Source of the DNA: Alphaproteobacteria bacterium | GTDB taxonomy: Bacteria; Pseudomonadota; Alphaproteobacteria; Rhizobiales; Aestuariivirgaceae | Assembly: GCA_026400595.1 (NCBI GenBank) | Contig: JAPLOT010000067.1 | Span: forward strand, 1 to 16,655 | DNA length: 16,655 nucleotides | Direction: 5' to 3' | Shown: positions 14,067 through 16,655 of the stretch, piece after piece | Numbering within the stretch: the stretch's first letter is position 1 | Layout: each line of letters opens with the position of its first letter | The notes under the pieces: generated by a model | Told to the model about the DNA's origin: nothing | Database searches by the model: none | What the model saw: only the letters and a program-made list of their open reading frames with translations | Translations under genes and position numbers: made by a program

Positions 14067-15905
14067 TCAGTCGAGCTCGAAAGCGTCCTTGTAGTCAAGT
14101 TTCAGCTCCGGATCCTGATCTTGCTTCATCAGGACGGCGTTGCCGCACACCAGCATCTCGATGTCGGTCCCCATGAAGCAGCGGAAGGCATCGGTGGGCG
14201 ATCCCACGATCGGTTCGCCGCGGACGTTGAAACTCGTGTTGACCAGCACCGGGCAGCCCGTGATGCCGCTGAACTCCGATATGAGCGCATGGTAGCGCGG
14301 GTTGGTTTCCTTGTGCACCGTCTGCACGCGGGCCGAGTAATCCACATGTGTCACCGCCGGAATGTCGGAGCGGGCCACATTCAGCTTGTCGATTCCGAAC
14401 AGCTTCATTTCCTCGGCCGTCATCTCGCGGCGGCGGCGCTTCACCACATCCGCCACCAGCAACATATAGGGGCTGTCGCAGTCGAGTTCGAACCAGTCGC
14501 TTACGTCTTCGCGCAGCACCGAGGGAGCGAAGGGGCGGAACGACTCGCGGAACTTGACCTTCAGATTGAGCAACTTCTGCATGGTGGGCGAACGGGGATC
14601 GCCCAGGATCGAACGGTTGCCAAGCGCGCGCGGTCCGAATTCCATCCGGCCCTGCATCCAGCCAACGGCCTTGCCTTCGGCCAGGGCTTCGGCCGCACAC
14701 TTCACGAGGTCCGCATCCGTCTCGATCCAGGTAAAGCGGCCGCCAGCGGCGGACAGTGCCGTCTCGATCTCCTGGCGAGAGAAGGCCGGTCCCAGATAGG
14801 AGCCCGACATGCCATCTGGGGTGGTCTGCACTTCGCGGGGCTTGCCGGCATGCAGATGATAGGCCGCCAGTGCCGCCCCCAGCGCGCCGCCGGCGTCGCC
14901 GGCCGCGGGCTGAATCCAGATTTGGTCGAAATCGCCCTGGCGCAGCAGCTTGCCGTTGGCCACGCAGTTCAGCGCCACGCCGCCTGCCAGGCAGAGATTG
15001 CGCATGCCCGTCAGTCTTGCCAGATGGCTGGCCATGCGGGACACGACGACTTCCGTGACCTCCTGGATCGAAGCCGCCAGATCCATGTGGCGCTGGGTCA
15101 GCAGTTCATCGGGCTTGCGCGCCGGACCGCCGAAGAGTGCGTCGAACTTCGCATTGGTCATGCGCAGGCCGGTGCAGTAGTCGAAATAGCTCATGTCCAG
15201 CCGGAACGACCCGTCTTCCTGGACATCAATCAGGTTTTCGAGGATCAGCTTGCTGAACCTCGGCTCGCCGTAGGGTGCCAGGCCCATCACCTTGTACTCG
15301 CCGGAATTGACCTTGAACCCGGTGTAGTACGTGAAGGCCGAATAGAGCAGACCCAGGGAGTGGGGAAAGCGGACCTCGCGTTCGATGCGGATCCTGCTTC
15401 CGTCTCCGATGCCGGCCGATGTCGTCGCCCACTCCCCAACGCCGTCCATCGTCAGGATGACCGCCTTGTCGAAGGGCGATGGATAGAAGGCACTGGCGGC
15501 ATGGCTGAGATGATGTTCGGAGAACAATATCTTCGATCGCCAGTCGGTCTCAGGGTCGATCTCGCGCAGGTTCTCGAGAAGCAGCCGCTTCAGGAACAGC
15601 TTTTCCTTAAGCCAAAGCGGCATGGCCTTGAGGAAGGAGCCGAAGCCACGCGGCGCGAACATCAGATAGGTCTCGATCAGCCGCTCGAACTTGATGAAGG
15701 GCTTCTCGTAGAACACGACATGATCGATGTCGGCTGGCCCGATGCCTGCCTCATCGAGGCAGTACCGAAAGGCCCTGGCCGGAAAGGCGTCATCATGCTT
15801 CTTCCGGGTGAAGCGCTCTTCCTGGGCGGCCGCGACAATGCGGCCGTCTTCAATCAGCGCGGCCGCACTGTCGTGATAGAAGCAGGATACGCCAATGATA
15901 CGCAT
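14067..15905 (-). CDS. O-carbamoyltransferase, NodU/CmcH family
   Basis: 612-aa enzyme that transfers a carbamoyl group from carbamoyl phosphate, through an ATP-dependent carbamoyl-adenylate, to a hydroxyl of a sugar or other product. The N-terminal Kae1-like domain begins MRIIGVSCFYHDSAA (H11, D12), with EERFTR (29-34), the metal-binding HHLSHAASAF (131-140) and DGVGEW (154-159). LCLAGGVALNCVANGK follows. The C-terminal YrdC-like domain carries GRMEFGPRALGNRSILGDPR, FRPFAPSVL and NTSFNVRGEPIV. All are standard for the family and the gene looks intact. The frame is open to 16064, but the family start is ATG 15905: the extra 53 codons lie over the DUF5989 gene in another frame. The start is 5 nt after that gene's stop, in the usual SxtJ-DUF5989-carbamoyltransferase order. 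The acceptor cannot be inferred. Confidence 0.92.
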   Translation of the reverse strand: MRIIGVSCFYHDSAAALIEDGRIVAAAQEERFTRKKHDDAFPARAFRYCLDEAGIGPADIDHVVFYEKPFIKFERLIETYLMFAPRGFGSFLKAMPLWLKEKLFLKRLLLENLREIDPETDWRSKILFSEHHLSHAASAFYPSPFDKAVILTMDGVGEWATTSAGIGDGSRIRIEREVRFPHSLGLLYSAFTYYTGFKVNSGEYKVMGLAPYGEPRFSKLILENLIDVQEDGSFRLDMSYFDYCTGLRMTNAKFDALFGGPARKPDELLTQRHMDLAASIQEVTEVVVSRMASHLARLTGMRNLCLAGGVALNCVANGKLLRQGDFDQIWIQPAAGDAGGALGAALAAYHLHAGKPREVQTTPDGMSGSYLGPAFSRQEIETALSAAGGRFTWIETDADLVKCAAEALAEGKAVGWMQGRMEFGPRALGNRSILGDPRSPTMQKLLNLKVKFRESFRPFAPSVLREDVSDWFELDCDSPYMLLVADVVKRRRREMTAEEMKLFGIDKLNVARSDIPAVTHVDYSARVQTVHKETNPRYHALISEFSGITGCPVLVNTSFNVRGEPIVGSPTDAFRCFMGTDIEMLVCGNAVLMKQDQDPELKLDYKDAFELD

Positions 15906-15910
15906 GCAAC

Positions 15911-16060
15911 CTAGAAGATCGTGTATATGAAAGGCGCCACGGCCGACCCCTTGGTCAGGACCACGAGTCCGCCGAGCAAGAGAGCCATGACAATGATGGG
16001 CAGCATCCACAGTTTCTTGCGGACGCGCATGAAAGCCCAGAGCTCGCTCAAGAATGACAT
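15911..16060 (-). CDS. DUF5989-type 49-aa membrane microprotein
   Basis: A short gene read leftwards between the SxtJ-like gene and the carbamoyltransferase. The 49 residues begin MSFLSELWAFMRVRKKLWML, contain one membrane span (about 18-36), and end TKGSAVAPFIYTIF. This pattern (FLxELWxFxRxRKKxW, then a span, then GSAVAPFIYTxF) is that of DUF5989 proteins, which accompany SxtJ and NodU-type carbamoyltransferases. AGGAG sits 7 nt before the ATG, better than most sites here. The gene is 10 nt from the SxtJ stop and 5 nt from the next start. The role is unknown; a small scaffold holding the carbamoyltransferase or SxtJ at the membrane is a reasonable guess. Confidence 0.88.
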   Translation of the reverse strand: MSFLSELWAFMRVRKKLWMLPIIVMALLLGGLVVLTKGSAVAPFIYTIF

Positions 16061-16067
16061 CCAATCG

Positions 16068-16072
16068 CTCCT
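16068..16072 (-). promoter_or_regulatory. ribosome binding site of the DUF5989 microprotein
   Basis: AGGAG on the minus strand, 7 nt before ATG 16060 and overlapping the SxtJ stop codon (TAG, 16071-16073). It confirms that the 49-codon frame is translated and probably coupled to SxtJ. Confidence 0.7.
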
Positions 16073-16508
16073 AGAACTGATTCTTCATTGAACTGTCAGG
16101 CAGGTTCTCATCGCCCTTCACGATCCAATAGCTCCCTGAAGCAGGTTTTCCACGCATCCGCAAGAAATCCACGCCGAACAGCCGCATGACGACGCCCATC
16201 GGCGTGAATATCCCGAAAAACAGGAGTCCCATGATCACCGGATTGATCACCTTGTGCAGCAGCAGTCCGAACTTCAGCCAAAGGAGATTGAGGGGGCGCA
16301 GGATGGACGGATAGATGAGCCCCAGCAGGCCGAAGACCGCTACGACAGAAAGGCAGGCGTAGAATTTCCAGGTTACGCCGCTGTGCCACCATGTGAAGGC
16401 GGCCAGCAATGAGAAGACCACGGCGAATGTATAGCCGAATGACCTTTCAGAAGGCGGTTTGATCACCTCCGTCTTCTCGAGAGTCTCGTGGGTGGCGCCA
16501 CCGGTCAT
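16071..16508 (-). CDS. SxtJ-family membrane protein
   Basis: 145-aa protein with three hydrophobic segments (about 24-41, 47-66 and 88-112). It has the SxtJ family signature: SERSFGYTFAVVFSLLA at the start of span 1, GLIYPSILRPLNLLWLKFG between spans 2 and 3, and the C-terminal SYWIVKGD...SSMKNQF ending. SxtJ is named from the saxitoxin cluster but is widespread next to carbamoyltransferases in polysaccharide loci; its biochemical role is not established. Start ATG 16508 has GGTGGAG about 8 nt upstream. The gene is 42 nt after the oxygenase-like gene and 10 nt before the DUF5989 gene, in one leftward transcript. Confidence 0.87.
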   Translation of the reverse strand: MTGGATHETLEKTEVIKPPSERSFGYTFAVVFSLLAAFTWWHSGVTWKFYACLSVVAVFGLLGLIYPSILRPLNLLWLKFGLLLHKVINPVIMGLLFFGIFTPMGVVMRLFGVDFLRMRGKPASGSYWIVKGDENLPDSSMKNQF

Positions 16509-16550
16509 GACTGCGGCTCCACCTGCAAAGGTCCAGTCCCGAAATCCATA

Positions 16551-16655
16551 TCAGCTGCTCTCGATGTTGATAGTCAGCGTCTTGCGCAGGATTTTCGGAT
16601 CGTTGCCGGTCATTGGCCAGACCGCATGCCACGAGTTGTTGGTCTTGATGAAGAC
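16551..16655 (-). CDS. second 2OG-Fe(II) oxygenase-like protein, C-terminal fragment
   Basis: Only the last 34 codons and the stop lie in the window; the gene continues beyond the right edge. The minus-strand frame is open to the window end and reads VFIKTNNSWHAVWPMTG... ending in LRKTLTINIESS. It aligns without gaps to the C-terminus of the oxygenase-like protein at 13288-14043 with 17 of 34 identical residues. These include the distal iron-ligand histidine (KTNNSWHAV) and the arginine 14 residues later (ILRKTLTI). It is therefore a paralogue and probably the same fold, though the H-x-D half cannot be seen. It lies 42 nt upstream of the SxtJ-like gene, in the same transcript. Confidence 0.75.
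   Translation of the reverse strand, partial: VFIKTNNSWHAVWPMTGNDPKILRKTLTINIESS

Noticed and set aside
13998..15914. 638-codon plus-strand frame opposite the carbamoyltransferase
   Set aside because: It is the antisense shadow of a GC-rich gene. The minus-strand frame carries full carbamoyltransferase motifs, while this one gives a low-complexity His/Arg/Gln-rich product.
15906..16064. 53-codon N-terminal extension of the carbamoyltransferase
   Set aside because: The family start MRIIGVSCFYHDSAA is at 15905, and the extension is the out-of-frame reading of the DUF5989 gene.

Overview
The window looks like chromosomal DNA from an alphaproteobacterium, probably of the Rhizobiales type. The signs are high GC with GTG starts, ATGA-coupled stop/start overlaps, a YcjX/YcjF pair, a CelD/BcsL-like acetyltransferase and a DgcA/StcD-like demethylase. 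This placement is an inference from gene content and codon use; no rRNA or other marker gene is present. No gene-free stretch exceeds about 235 bases. I see no tRNA, CRISPR array, insertion sequence or phage gene.

Left part (1-5390, + strand): an envelope/stress-type run of genes. A 5'-truncated SixA-like phosphohistidine phosphatase is followed by a YcjX-family P-loop protein, a YcjF-like two-span membrane protein and an HtpX-like M48 membrane metalloprotease; the last three are joined by 4-bp overlaps. A small secreted two-cysteine protein overlaps the end of the protease gene. Then comes a CoxE-like VWA gene that is broken: its N-terminal and C-terminal halves lie in different frames, and the linker normally found between them is missing.

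Middle part (5474-10790, + strand): single or paired genes. These are a secreted four-EF-hand protein with a His/Gly-rich N-terminus, a CelD/BcsL-like GNAT acetyltransferase, and a probable two-gene unit made of a 12-span MFS transporter and, 10 nt later, a 685-aa flavoprotein. The flavoprotein has an Old Yellow Enzyme barrel, an Fe-S segment and an FAD-binding half, and belongs to the group that oxidatively demethylates N-methylated amines.

Right part (10830-16655, - strand): a decoration-type biosynthesis locus read right to left. In transcription order it holds a 2OG-Fe(II) oxygenase-like gene cut by the window edge, an SxtJ-like membrane protein, a 49-aa DUF5989-type membrane microprotein, a NodU-family O-carbamoyltransferase, and a second 2OG-Fe(II) oxygenase-like gene related to the first. 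After wider gaps come an anchored SGNH hydrolase and a PAPS-type sulfotransferase. Together they suggest carbamoylation, hydroxylation, acyl-group editing and sulfation of a cell-surface glycan or a secreted small molecule. The product is unknown, and no glycosyltransferase or polymerase is visible here. The last two genes are lower in GC than the rest and may have a separate origin.
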